Assembly (NCBI GenBank): GCA_019637295.1
Contig: JAHBVX010000005.1
Span: 62,001 to 126,000, forward strand
Origin: Polyangiaceae bacterium
GTDB lineage: Bacteria > Myxococcota_A > Polyangia > Polyangiales > Polyangiaceae
DNA length: 64,000 nt
Direction: 5' to 3'
The translations under genes and the position numbers were made by a program. Below the pieces are notes generated by a model. The model saw only the letters and a program-made list of their open reading frames with translations, searched no databases and was not told the origin of the DNA. How positions within the stretch are numbered: position 1 is the first letter of the stretch; every line of letters begins with the position of its first letter. Below, piece after piece: positions 24,766-33,799 of this stretch.

Positions 24766-26592
24766 ATGAGCCAGCTGCCGGACACCGAGAACATGCTCTG
24801 GAAGGAGCGCGTCGCGAACACGCCCAAGCACTGGGTTCGCGCGGTGACCGCCTGCAACAGCCGCTGTCTGTTCTGCCTGGACTCGGACACTCCGCGCAAC
24901 GTGTACCTGCCCGTGGACGAGATCCGGCGCGAGCTCGACCGCGGGCGGGAGCAGCTCGGCGCGGTGAAGGTGATCATCTCCGGAGGCGAAGCGACGTTGC
25001 ACCCTGCCTTCCCCGAGCTGGTTCGCTATGCGCTCGCGTCCGGCTACGAGCGGGTGCAGACCGTCACCAACGGGTACCGGCTCGCGGATCCGGAGTTCTT
25101 CGACGCCTGCTTGGACGCGGGCCTGGGCGAGATCACCTTCAGCCTGCATGGTCATGACGCCGCGCTGCACGATCGGCTGACGCAGACGCCGGGCGCGTTC
25201 AAGCGCCTCATCAAGGGCATGGTGCGCGCGCTGCGCGACGGCAGGCCGATCGTGAACGTGGACGTCGTCATCAACAAGCAGAACGTCGCCGTGCTCGACA
25301 AGATCGTGGAGCTGTGCATTTCGCTGGGCGTCACCGAGTTCGACCTGCTGCACGTCATCCCGCAGGCCGCGGCCTTCGAGCACCGGGACGAGCTGTTCTA
25401 CGACGTGCGGGAGCACTTGCCGGTGCTGCACAAGGTCTTCCGCCTCAATCGACACCCGCGCTTCGTGGTCTGGACGAACCGCTTCCCGGTGTCCTACCTG
25501 GAGGGGCTCGAGGATCTGATCCAAGACCCCCACAAGATGCTGGACGAGGTGAACGGGCGTCGCTTCCAGGTGCGCCGCTACCTGGACGAAGGCCTGCCCC
25601 TCGACTGCCGCCATCCGGAGCGCTGCCCCCACTGCTTCATCGAGCCGTTCTGCACCAGCATGGATCGCGTGATCGAGGCGCAGCACGCCGAGCGCTTCGA
25701 GGTGTACCTCGTCTCGGAGGTCCCGGCCGAGGTCCCCGCCCTGCCCTACGGCTGCACGAAGCTGGGGCTGTCCGCGGGGACCTTCGCGCAGTTGCCCCCG
25801 GGGGTCGGCTGCTATGCGCTGCTAGAGAGCGCCGAGCCGATCCCGAGAGAGCTCGGCGTCGGTCGTGAGGTGACGCTGGTCGCGGGCAGGCCTGAGCAGC
25901 TCGACGCCTGGCTCGGCGCGCCGCTGCCGGCGGGGGTCGAGCTGGAGATACGGCTGAACCACCGAACCGCGGACTGGTTGCTCGAGCACCGCGGGCTGCT
26001 GGAGGCCCAGCTCGATCGGGTCCTCATCCATCAGCCGAGCCATGAGCACCTGCAGCAGGCGATCGCCGAGGACGTGCGGCAGCCGCGGGCGTTCTTCGCG
26101 GCGCTGGAGCTGCCGGTGAGGGTCAGCGGGCTGCCGCCATGCCAGGTGCCCGGCGCTGCCTGGGTGCCCGAGCGGCTGATCCTGGACGCAGCCCTGTTCG
26201 AGCCCGAGACCGGCCGCTTGGCGATCCGCGAGCTGGCTCGGCACCACGTGCAGAGCCGCTACCGCGCCAAGAGCGTGCGCTGCTCGGAGTGTCGTGTGAC
26301 GGATCGCTGCGACGGCGCCGCCATCAACATGGTGCGGGATCAGGGGCTCGCCATCCTCACGCCCGTCACTGGCGGGGACGCAGCGGACGCCATCGTGCGG
26401 CGCCTGACCGAGCTCTTGCCGGAACCCCCGCGGCGGGTCGAGCTGGGCGCGCCGCCGCTACCTCCGAGCGTGAGCCTGCCGGGCTACGCAGCCCCGGGCC
26501 CGGCACCGCCGGATCCCCTCGCGGTCATCGAGCAGCAGCGACAGGCCAAGGCTCGGCTCCGCCGGCGAGCGCTGCCGCTAGTGTCCGGCTGA
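24766..26592 (+). CDS. Radical SAM enzyme C with two C-terminal cysteine knots
   Basis: A 608-residue radical SAM protein with CNSRCLFC at residues 30-37, VIISGGEATLHP and ITFSLHGHDAALHDRL, the latter shared in form with enzymes F and G. It has two C-terminal SPASM-like cysteine groups: CRHPERCPHCFIEPFC near residue 285-300 and CSECRVTDRC near 505-515, separated by about 200 residues of alpha/beta sequence. This suggests either two auxiliary-cluster domains or a fusion. A GAAGGA ribosome site precedes the ATG. The gene ends 15 bases inside the convergent radical SAM D gene, so the two 3' ends overlap. Confidence 0.88.
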   Translation: MSQLPDTENMLWKERVANTPKHWVRAVTACNSRCLFCLDSDTPRNVYLPVDEIRRELDRGREQLGAVKVIISGGEATLHPAFPELVRYALASGYERVQTVTNGYRLADPEFFDACLDAGLGEITFSLHGHDAALHDRLTQTPGAFKRLIKGMVRALRDGRPIVNVDVVINKQNVAVLDKIVELCISLGVTEFDLLHVIPQAAAFEHRDELFYDVREHLPVLHKVFRLNRHPRFVVWTNRFPVSYLEGLEDLIQDPHKMLDEVNGRRFQVRRYLDEGLPLDCRHPERCPHCFIEPFCTSMDRVIEAQHAERFEVYLVSEVPAEVPALPYGCTKLGLSAGTFAQLPPGVGCYALLESAEPIPRELGVGREVTLVAGRPEQLDAWLGAPLPAGVELEIRLNHRTADWLLEHRGLLEAQLDRVLIHQPSHEHLQQAIAEDVRQPRAFFAALELPVRVSGLPPCQVPGAAWVPERLILDAALFEPETGRLAIRELARHHVQSRYRAKSVRCSECRVTDRCDGAAINMVRDQGLAILTPVTGGDAADAIVRRLTELLPEPPRRVELGAPPLPPSVSLPGYAAPGPAPPDPLAVIEQQRQAKARLRRRALPLVSG

Positions 26593-29500
26593 CGCTCCGC
26601 CCGCGGCAGCCGCCGGCGGGCGCTGCCGACGGGGCAGCGAGCGCTGCATGTGGCGCACGAAGCTGGCCATGATCTGGCCCACCTTGCGGTTGTTCGCCGT
26701 CACGTCTGCCGGGTAGCCGTGGCTGAGCAGGTAGTCGTTGTCGGGCAGATCGAACCACAGTCGATCGAAGGACCCGAGCTCGTCGAGGTGTCCGACCCGC
26801 AGCGAGGCCTTGTGCTCGTTCTCGTGCAGAAAGCCGTTGCCCGAGTAGATCGTGCCGTCGTAGTCGACCGTCAGCTCGCCGTTGAGTAGCACCGGACACG
26901 GGGGAGCCTCGAGGTTCACCAGCATCAGCTCCTCGCCTTGGTCCCAGCGCCGACGCAGCTCCTCGCCAATGCGAAATAGGCCGTCTGCGAAGCAGCGCTG
27001 ATGTTTCGCGGTCCACATCACGCCGAGGGCGAAGTTGATCTGAATGCGGCGAAAGCCGAGGCTTTGGATGTGGAAGAAGCTGTCGGGCATCCGCTCGACG
27101 TTGTGCGGCAGGACGACCATGATCACCTCGTTTGCCAGGCCGGACGACAGAATGGCGTCCGCGCGCGGGGCGATGCCGAACTCGTAGGAGTCCAGCATTC
27201 GCAGGCTGGCCGGGCGTGCGTGGTTCTGAACCGCTCGGTCGCCGTCCAGGCTGAGCTCGAGCTTGACGGGGCGGTCCCGCAGCCAGTCGAGCTTCTGCTC
27301 GTCGAGGGACCAGCCATTGGAGCTCAGGATGAAGGAGATCCGCTTGCCCAGCTCCCGGGCGCGGGCCGTACCGCGCTCGATGCCCCGCTGCACGAGCGCC
27401 CACTCGGTGAGGGCTTCCCCGCCGAAGAACTGCAGCATCACCGCGTCCCGATCGGACGACAGCAACAGCTCGAGCGAGCGGTCGAGCAACTCGGGCGTCA
27501 TGACCCGGCCGTCTTGCTTGGGTATGTAGCAATACTTGCAGCGCAGCTCACACTGCCAGGTCGGGATCACCACCAATCGCGGCGCCGTCTGCTGCGCGGC
27601 GCGCTTGAAGGGCAAGAGCCACTGCTGCCTCGGGCCCAGCAGGCGCTCGGCGGTCGCCAGCGCCTGCCGCTCCTCGTCGGCGGTGCCGCGCTCGGGCCCG
27701 AGCACGCGCTCTCGAGCCCTGCACAGCCGCTGGAACACGAGGCGGCGTGGCAGGTCGTCGAGCACGCGCAAGAGGCGCTCTCGGTCGAGGGTGCGCTCCG
27801 ACTCGTGGGCGGACCAGCGCCGCAGCCACAGCTCTCGCAGACGGGTGAGCGTCGCGGTGTAGCAGTCCTGGTCCGTGAAGATGGACTCGTCTACGTCCCG
27901 GACCCAGAGATCGTCCGGCTCGTCGTGGTCTACGAACGGATAGTCGAACTCGGCGTACCCCGCCGTCCGCGCGTGGCGGCGCACCCGCATCACCTCGCTG
28001 CGGCCCTGGCGGACCAGCCGCCGGTGGCTGGCGGAGGGGAAGTAGGAGACCAAGCGCGGGACGATGGGGAAACGAACGTGAAACCAGCGCGGGTGCGCGA
28101 GCTTGAGGCGGCACAGTTCGCTCAGGGATTCGAGCACGTCCGAGGCGGATGTGTCGGCGTTCGCCAGGATCAGGTAAGCGTCGACGTGAATCTGCTTCTG
28201 CGCCATCACCTGCACGACTCGGCGAACGTGGGCGATGTCGTAGCCCTTGCCCAAGCGGGTGAGCTCACGCTGTGAGAAGGTCTCCACGCCAATCTGCAGG
28301 TACGCGCTCCAGCGTCGCGACTTGTGGTCCGCAACGAAGTCGCGCTCGGGGATGGGCGCGCCACTGTCCGCGAAGCACTCGGGGGACAGGGCGTCCACCA
28401 GCAGCGGGTCGACCTCCGGCAACAAGCGCGTGCCGTCCAAGAGGCACAGATCGGCGATGGACACCTGCACCGACGCCAGTCGGAACGGAGTACGGACGAG
28501 CCCCCGGAAGAAGCTCGCGGCCCGCGCGCGATCGCAGGCGAAGTCGTCGTCCGACAGGTGCAAGCGGAAGGCGTTGTTCGGGACGTCGTCGCCGAACAAC
28601 TCGGCGTAGCGGCGCTGATAGCGCGCGAGCAACTCGAACACCCCCTCGGCGCTGCGCGCTTGGTAGCTCTGCCGTCCGATGATCGAGCAGAACGCGCACT
28701 TGTGGATGCAGCCTCGCGAGGTGGAGAGCTCCACGCCCTGCTGCAAGTGCCGGCGCTCGAGCAGGCTCAGATCGAGCGGGACGCGGTCCAGATCCTCCAC
28801 GCTCACCGTGCGGCCCGGGTTGGACGCGATGAGGGCCTTGCCCGCTCGGTCCAGGGTCAAGAGGCCGTCCATGGCCAACAGGGCGTGCACCTGGCTCGCG
28901 CCGAAGGGCGCGCTGACGTCCGCCTGGCCGACGATGGCGCTCAGGCGCGGCACGAAGTACTCCCCCGCGCCCCGGCACACGAAGGTGACGTCGGCGAGAT
29001 GGGCGGCCACGTGCTCCGGTGTGAGGGTGGGCATCACCCCACCCACGGCGATGTGCGCGCGACAGCCAAGTCGCCGAAGCTCGGTGATGAGCGCTTCGAC
29101 GCCGTCGAAGTAGCCCTCGAGCAGGGTTATGCACACCAGATCGATGGGTCCGCGCGCGAGGACCCTCTCCAGCTCGGACATGCCCAGCACCGGACGCGCG
29201 TCGCCGACGATGCTCATTTTGACGTTCGCCAGCACGACCTCGGTGCCGGAGCCCGCCAGCGTGCTCGCCATGTGCAGCACCCCCTGGGAGATCTCGCCGT
29301 CGTTGTGCGGCATGTCCGTGTTCATCAGGGACTCGAAGAACAGCACGCGTCGCGCTGCGGGACCGCCGCTCGTGGGGGCCCTGGGCGACTCGAGGCGCAA
29401 GCCCGCGACCAGCCCACGCGCGAGGGCGTCGACCGGGTGATGCACCGGGGAGCCTCGAACCACCCTCGCGTCCAGCACCAGGCGCTCATGGCCGTCGGCA

Positions 29501-29793
29501 TCGGTCTCGATCCCCGACTCGGCGTCGCGCAGGGTGACCCGAACGAACCCGCTGCTGCCCAGACCGCTCAGCTCGGCGGCGCGCCCGACCGCTGCCGCGG
29601 CGCGCAGCCAGCAGGCGACCTGCGCCTCCGGGCTGTCGTCCTGCACGTGTACCCGGGCGGCGTAGCCGTGGCGCCGTCGGGTCAGCACCTCGCCCGCGGC
29701 CGTGACGGTCCGACCGCGCTCCGGAGCGTGGCGCCCGGCGTCCGGCTCGCGCACGTAGAAGGTCGCGCCGTCCTCGGGCAGCCGAACCAGCAT
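26578..29793 (-). CDS. Radical SAM enzyme D: fused B12-type and classical radical SAM domains
   Basis: A 1071-residue protein with two radical SAM domains. Residues 1-145 are unrecognised. About 148-290 resembles a cobalamin-binding fold (EISQGVLHMASTL, IAVGGVMPTLTPEHV) but lacks the DxHxxG cobalamin ligand. The first radical SAM motif is CIHKCAFC (362-369), with the STSRGC lead-in typical of B12-binding radical SAM enzymes. The second is CELRCKYC (748-755), with FFGGEALTEW and FILSSNGWS, like peptide-modifying enzymes. Few C-terminal cysteines follow, so no full SPASM domain is evident. Two different chemistries in one chain is uncommon. It lies 33 bases downstream of a lipoprotein gene on the same strand. 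Confidence 0.88.
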   Translation of the reverse strand: MLVRLPEDGATFYVREPDAGRHAPERGRTVTAAGEVLTRRRHGYAARVHVQDDSPEAQVACWLRAAAAVGRAAELSGLGSSGFVRVTLRDAESGIETDADGHERLVLDARVVRGSPVHHPVDALARGLVAGLRLESPRAPTSGGPAARRVLFFESLMNTDMPHNDGEISQGVLHMASTLAGSGTEVVLANVKMSIVGDARPVLGMSELERVLARGPIDLVCITLLEGYFDGVEALITELRRLGCRAHIAVGGVMPTLTPEHVAAHLADVTFVCRGAGEYFVPRLSAIVGQADVSAPFGASQVHALLAMDGLLTLDRAGKALIASNPGRTVSVEDLDRVPLDLSLLERRHLQQGVELSTSRGCIHKCAFCSIIGRQSYQARSAEGVFELLARYQRRYAELFGDDVPNNAFRLHLSDDDFACDRARAASFFRGLVRTPFRLASVQVSIADLCLLDGTRLLPEVDPLLVDALSPECFADSGAPIPERDFVADHKSRRWSAYLQIGVETFSQRELTRLGKGYDIAHVRRVVQVMAQKQIHVDAYLILANADTSASDVLESLSELCRLKLAHPRWFHVRFPIVPRLVSYFPSASHRRLVRQGRSEVMRVRRHARTAGYAEFDYPFVDHDEPDDLWVRDVDESIFTDQDCYTATLTRLRELWLRRWSAHESERTLDRERLLRVLDDLPRRLVFQRLCRARERVLGPERGTADEERQALATAERLLGPRQQWLLPFKRAAQQTAPRLVVIPTWQCELRCKYCYIPKQDGRVMTPELLDRSLELLLSSDRDAVMLQFFGGEALTEWALVQRGIERGTARARELGKRISFILSSNGWSLDEQKLDWLRDRPVKLELSLDGDRAVQNHARPASLRMLDSYEFGIAPRADAILSSGLANEVIMVVLPHNVERMPDSFFHIQSLGFRRIQINFALGVMWTAKHQRCFADGLFRIGEELRRRWDQGEELMLVNLEAPPCPVLLNGELTVDYDGTIYSGNGFLHENEHKASLRVGHLDELGSFDRLWFDLPDNDYLLSHGYPADVTANNRKVGQIMASFVRHMQRSLPRRQRPPAAAAGGASAGH

Positions 29794-29825
29794 GGGCGCT
29801 TACTCTACCATCGAACGGCCGGCGG

Positions 29826-30926
29826 TCAGTCCCCCGGGGCGGGCAGCGCGAAGAGCCGATGACGTCGCTGCGCGTCCAACAGCTGCCGGACGCGCGCTTG
29901 CTCCGCGAGCGGCAGGGACGCGAGCACGCTCGCTCGCGGGGGATCCAGGGCGCCGAGGACGAGCAGCCGCTGGCCGGAGGAAGCCTCGCCGCCGACCGGC
30001 TGAAGGGCGTCGCCCGGCGCGAGCCGAGCGGCGGAGGCGTCGCGCAGCACCTCGTCGATGATGACCTCGCCCCGCGCGGTCGCCGCGTGCACGCGCACGA
30101 CGGCCGTGGCGCGCCACAGCGAGCGCGCCAAGGCGAGGCGCGCGTGGACCCCCTCGCTGAACACCTCGAGCGCGCGGCGCGCGGTCGTGACGTCCCCCTC
30201 AGCGCCGCTGCCGGCGATCCGTAGCCGAACGGGGTGGCGCTCGGGCGCCGCCGCGGTGGGGTTCTCGCTCGCGGTCAAGCTCTGGAACCGCGCCAAGAGC
30301 GCGTCCTGTGCGGCGCGCTCCGCGGGCTCGAGCTCGCCGATGACCGCGACCCGGCCGCGCCGGTGCTGCACGAGCAGCCCCGCCCGGGTGGTGACCAGCG
30401 CCAGCGCCGGCTCCGCAGCCTCGTCGCGCTCGAAGCTCAAGGCGAAGTCCGACAAATGAGGCTCGATCGCGCTGCGCGCCGACGGGTCGAGGTGGTGGAG
30501 TGCCTCGATGCGCTCGCTGCCCGGCTCCGGCCGGAGCAGCCACAGCCGCGGCTGACCGGTCAGGCGGCCAAGCTCGTCGCCGGGCCGCGCGACCTGCAGC
30601 GAGCCAGACGGCTGCAGCCCCAGGGTCGTAGCGTCGAGCAGGACGTGCACGATCTCGAGGCGGGCTTGCTGGCAGTCGCAGCGAGCGAGATCATCGACGG
30701 CGCCGACGCGGGCGATGATGGCGATCGGACTGGCCAGCGCGACGGCGTGGAGCGGCGGGCGCTCGTGGCTCAGGACCAACGACTTGGCGGCCGGCGGGGG
30801 CCGCGGCGCGTGCACGGGCGCGACGGAGGCCGAGGGCGGCCCGCTCGGCGGAGCGCCGTCCGGCGCGGCCGCCGGAGTGGCGCAGGCCGCCACGGCAACC
30901 AGGCATGGCCAGGTCCAGCGCCACAT
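29826..30926 (-). CDS. Lipoprotein of unknown function upstream of radical SAM D
   Basis: A 366-residue lipoprotein with a short signal peptide and lipobox VAVAAC (Cys14), then a Pro/Ala-rich linker to about residue 50. The mature part has no family that I recognise; it contains a CDC motif near residue 84, long Leu/Ala/Arg-rich helices and a repeated theme of LxLV strands. A charged C-terminus ends LFALPAPGD. Start at the ATG at 30926, which gives a proper signal peptide. It is the first gene of a two-gene minus-strand unit with radical SAM D and diverges from the hxs operon. Confidence 0.78.
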   Translation of the reverse strand: MWRWTWPCLVAVAACATPAAAPDGAPPSGPPSASVAPVHAPRPPPAAKSLVLSHERPPLHAVALASPIAIIARVGAVDDLARCDCQQARLEIVHVLLDATTLGLQPSGSLQVARPGDELGRLTGQPRLWLLRPEPGSERIEALHHLDPSARSAIEPHLSDFALSFERDEAAEPALALVTTRAGLLVQHRRGRVAVIGELEPAERAAQDALLARFQSLTASENPTAAAPERHPVRLRIAGSGAEGDVTTARRALEVFSEGVHARLALARSLWRATAVVRVHAATARGEVIIDEVLRDASAARLAPGDALQPVGGEASSGQRLLVLGALDPPRASVLASLPLAEQARVRQLLDAQRRHRLFALPAPGD

Positions 30927-31094
30927 CGGCGCGATTGTTACCCGCTTCGGCCCGCGCGCGGCCGGGTTTCGTAACCGCGCACACCCTATCCCACAATGTG
31001 TGCGGCGAGCGGCGAGGACTCTCGGCTTTGCGCGCCTGTCAGGCTGAGATACTCTTGTTTCGCAGCGCTCGGCTGCGCGCTTGGAGGCTCGGCA
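30927..31094. other. Divergent regulatory region of the hxs operon
   Basis: 168 bases separate the lipoprotein and the first gene of the eight-gene operon. It is the largest non-coding gap in the locus. A GATACT hexamer at 31048-31053 resembles a -10 box for the plus strand, but the best upstream partner (TTGCGC, 31028-31033) is only 14 bases away. A GGAGG ribosome site lies at 31083-31087, seven bases before the ATG at 31095. Confidence 0.4.
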
Positions 31095-31607
31095 ATGCGG
31101 CGACGAGAATTCTTCGGTGGAGTGCTTTCGGCCACGGCGGCGCTGGGTGTGACCGCGCCGAGCGACGGCGCCGAGGCTGCTCTCGCGACGGACCCGGCCC
31201 TCGAGCCCGACGAGACGTTGGGCAACGAGCAGCTGCTGGCGCTGCTCGCGCCGCTCGAGCTCGGGCAGGTCGTGGGCCTCGGCTGGCGGCTGGCCGAGTT
31301 GACCGATGTCGTGAAAGGCGGCGCCGTGCTGACGCTGTACCACGACGAGTCCGCCCGAGAAGCTCGCGTGCACGTCTGCCGCAAGGGCGAGGTGGCTCGC
31401 GGCGCGGCGCAGAGTGAGACCCTCGACTTCCTGCTCATGAACGATGGCGACGGCTCGCGCCCGACGGACGAGAGCCTGGGGCGAGTGCTGCGGGTGATCG
31501 CGCTGGTCGCACGCGGCAACGAAGGCTCGGGCCTGAGCGCGCCGCGCGGGCTCTTGTCCCACGACGCCCGAGTCTCCGCGTTTCGCCGCTCGCGCGCGCT
31601 CGTCTAG
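31095..31607 (+). CDS. Small exported protein with Tat-like leader, first gene of hxs operon
   Basis: A 170-residue protein beginning MRRREFFGGVLSATAALGVT, which resembles a twin-arginine leader (RRxFF followed by a moderately hydrophobic stretch) with a likely cut near AEA. The mature part of about 140 residues is not recognised; it contains LLALLAPLELGQVVGLGW and a strand-rich central region (VLTLYHDESAREARVHVCR). An excellent GGAGG site supports the ATG at 31095. It is the first gene of a run of eight tightly packed genes, with 15 bases to hxsD, so it should be expressed with the maturation enzymes. A role as an exported partner or alternative substrate is speculation. Confidence 0.75.
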   Translation: MRRREFFGGVLSATAALGVTAPSDGAEAALATDPALEPDETLGNEQLLALLAPLELGQVVGLGWRLAELTDVVKGGAVLTLYHDESAREARVHVCRKGEVARGAAQSETLDFLLMNDGDGSRPTDESLGRVLRVIALVARGNEGSGLSAPRGLLSHDARVSAFRRSRALV

Positions 31608-31622
31608 TATCCTGAGCCCATC

Positions 31623-32069
31623 ATGAGCGAAGAGACCGCAGACTTCACCTTCGAGCTATCCGAGCGCGAGCTCAGCTTCGATGTCGACGAGGAACTGTAC
31701 GCGCTCGATGCCATCTACGGCGCCGCCTACCTGTTCGTCGATCGGGCGTACGTCTTTCTGGCGCGGCCAGCCGAGCGGAAGGTCCGAGTCCGCCTGCGGA
31801 GCAAGGAGGCGACCACGCCAGAGGCGCTCGAGGCCTTGGCTGGAGAGTTCGCCAACGAGCTGTTGAACAGCCAACTCCGCGTGCGCATCGGACGTTCCAC
31901 CGCTGCGCTGCGAGAGCAGTACATGAGTCGCGCGTTCTTCGGCCAGCAGCAGAGCTCCACCATCGCCGAGCTGCTCGCTGAGCTCGACGCCGAAGAGATG
32001 GCGGAGGAGCCCCTGGAGGTGCCCGTACCCTGGGCCAAGGGCTCGGGCGCGGAGGCCAGCGATGGCTGA
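31623..32069 (+). CDS. hxsD: His-Xaa-Ser system protein HxsD
   Basis: A 148-residue soluble protein. It matches the HxsD family by its SFDVDEELYALDAIYGAAY start, an alternating central strand region, and the segment ANELLNSQLRVRIGRSTAALRE, cut here to ELLNSQLRVRIGRSTAALRE. The family model was originally named for a LLNDYxLRE motif, to which LLNSQLRVRI corresponds. HxsD accompanies the radical SAM pair HxsB/HxsC and the repeat protein HxsA; its biochemical role is unknown, possibly peptide recognition. The acidic C-terminal 35 residues exceed the usual length. The next gene's ATG overlaps its stop by eight bases. Confidence 0.75.
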   Translation: MSEETADFTFELSERELSFDVDEELYALDAIYGAAYLFVDRAYVFLARPAERKVRVRLRSKEATTPEALEALAGEFANELLNSQLRVRIGRSTAALREQYMSRAFFGQQQSSTIAELLAELDAEEMAEEPLEVPVPWAKGSGAEASDG

Positions 32070-32277
32070 GACGCTCCACTTCACTCGCTCGCTGTACGCG
32101 CCCGAGGCGGTGCAAGAGGCAGCGCGGGCGTTCGGGCACCTGGCGACGATCGACGTCTCGCAGGGCGAGGACGACATCGCCCTGGTGGCGACGGACATCG
32201 ATCCGGAGGTCGCGCACGTCCTGTTGGACGAGCTCGCCAACCATGCCTTGGTGCTCACGGTTCAGGCCCGCGGATGA
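32062..32277 (+). CDS. Small HxsD-like partner protein
   Basis: A 71-residue protein that looks like a second, shortened HxsD. Both share LYAxxAxxxAAxxF near the N-terminus (SLYAPEAVQEAARAF here, ELYALDAIYGAAYLF in HxsD), a run of short strands, and a C-terminal LLDELANHAL that parallels the FANELLNSQL of HxsD. No signal peptide. Its ATG lies within the end of hxsD, and its stop is overlapped by the hxsB ATG (ATGA), so all three are translationally coupled. The homology to HxsD is my reading of the two sequences. A role as the second half of a peptide-binding heterodimer is possible but untested. Confidence 0.7.
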   Translation: MAETLHFTRSLYAPEAVQEAARAFGHLATIDVSQGEDDIALVATDIDPEVAHVLLDELANHALVLTVQARG

Positions 32278-33788
32278 GCACCACACAGACTCGCACCCTG
32301 AGCGTCGTTCGCCTGCCCCTGGTGGAGGACAAGCTCAACTTCTTCCGCTACGGCGACGTCGCGGGCAAGAAGCTGGTGACCAACGACACCGGCGCGTGGC
32401 ACTTCCTGGACGAGGCCTCGTTCCGGGACTTGCTCGCGGGTCGGGTCGAGCCGGGACACGCCCACTACGAGGCGCTCGCGGAGAAGGGCTTCCTGCGTAG
32501 CGGCTTGGACCTCGGGCGCTTCGCCGAGAAGATGGCTCGGAAGAAGCGGTTCGTCGGACAGGGTCCGCACCTGCACATCGTGATCACCACCCTGCGCTGC
32601 AACCAGTCGTGCAAGTACTGCCACGCCTCGCGCACCAACATGGACCGCGTGGACACCGACATGTCGCTGGAAACCGCCAAGAAGGTGGTCGATCACGCGA
32701 TGCAGAGCCCGTCGCCCTACATCAACTTCGAGTTTCAGGGCGGAGAGCCCACCGTCAACATGCCGGTGCTGAAGTTCATCGTCGAATACAGCCGCGAGAA
32801 GAACCGATACGAGAACAAGCAGCTCGAGCACTCCCTCGTCACCAACATGACGTACATGACCGAGGAGAACGCCGAGTGGCTCATCGACAACGAGGTGCTG
32901 GTGTGCACCAGCCTCGACGGCCCGGAGGAGCTGCACAACTACAACCGCACCTGGAGCAAGGAGAAGAACGCCTACGCCGACGTGCGCCGCTGGATCGACT
33001 ACTTCAATCGCCGCTACGTCGAGAAAGGTCGCGACCCGCAGCTCTGGCACGTAGACGCCCTGATGACCACCTCCCGCAAGACCTTCGACCACTGGAAGCA
33101 GGTCGTGGATCTGTATGTCGAGCTCGGGATGCACACCATCTTCCTGCGGCCCCTCAACCCCTACGGCTTCGCGCTCGATACCTGGAAGCGCATCGGGTAC
33201 ACCACCGACGAGTACTTGGGGTTCTACCGGCAGGCGCTGGACTACATCTTGGAACTGAACCGCGCGGGCACGGAGATCGTGGAGGGCACCGCGGCGGTGT
33301 TTCTGATGAAGATGCTCACCGGTGACGACCCGAACTTCGTCGACATCCGCTCGCCCTGCGGCGCCGGGACGGGCCAGGTCGCCTACAACTACGACGGCAA
33401 GATCTTTACCTGCGACGAGGCCCGCATGACCGCCGCGATGGGCAACGACATGTTCGAGATCGGGGAGGCTGGCGTCACGAGCTACGAAGCGGCCTATGGC
33501 CACCCCACGGTCAAGGCCATGGCCGTGGCTAGCCTGCAGGACTCCCTGCCCCACTGCGAGACCTGCTGGAACAAGCCTTTTTGCGGGGTTTGTCCGATGC
33601 ACAACTACATGACCAGCGGGGATCTGTTCGGTCAACGTCCGAACTCGCCCAAGTGCAAAGAACATTATACAATTGCCTCGTTGCTGTTCGAGCGTCTGGC
33701 CGACGACCCGGACGGCAAGCTCGAGCAGATTTTCCGTCGCTGGACGCTGACCCGCCCTCGGGAACAGGGTTCTAGCTGCGCAGTGTGA
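32274..33788 (+). CDS. hxsB: His-Xaa-Ser system radical SAM maturase HxsB
   Basis: A 504-residue radical SAM/SPASM enzyme. The first 90 residues carry the HxsB-type leader region (NFFRYGD, LVTNDTGAWHFLDE, YEALAEKGFL). The catalytic motif CNQSCKYC is at 109-116, followed by FEFQGGEPTVN. The C-terminal SPASM region contains SPCGAG, FTCDEARM, CETCWNKPFCGVCPMHNY and a last Cys in SPKCKEH, enough for two auxiliary clusters. Family knowledge: HxsB is paired with HxsC and thought to modify HxsA-type repeat peptides. Here the putative substrate gene follows directly, starting within or 11 bases after the stop. It is AT-richer than its neighbours at places (for example AAAGAACATTATACAATTG near 33658). 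Confidence 0.82.
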   Translation: MSTTQTRTLSVVRLPLVEDKLNFFRYGDVAGKKLVTNDTGAWHFLDEASFRDLLAGRVEPGHAHYEALAEKGFLRSGLDLGRFAEKMARKKRFVGQGPHLHIVITTLRCNQSCKYCHASRTNMDRVDTDMSLETAKKVVDHAMQSPSPYINFEFQGGEPTVNMPVLKFIVEYSREKNRYENKQLEHSLVTNMTYMTEENAEWLIDNEVLVCTSLDGPEELHNYNRTWSKEKNAYADVRRWIDYFNRRYVEKGRDPQLWHVDALMTTSRKTFDHWKQVVDLYVELGMHTIFLRPLNPYGFALDTWKRIGYTTDEYLGFYRQALDYILELNRAGTEIVEGTAAVFLMKMLTGDDPNFVDIRSPCGAGTGQVAYNYDGKIFTCDEARMTAAMGNDMFEIGEAGVTSYEAAYGHPTVKAMAVASLQDSLPHCETCWNKPFCGVCPMHNYMTSGDLFGQRPNSPKCKEHYTIASLLFERLADDPDGKLEQIFRRWTLTRPREQGSSCAV

Positions 33789-33799
33789 GGGACACCGCC

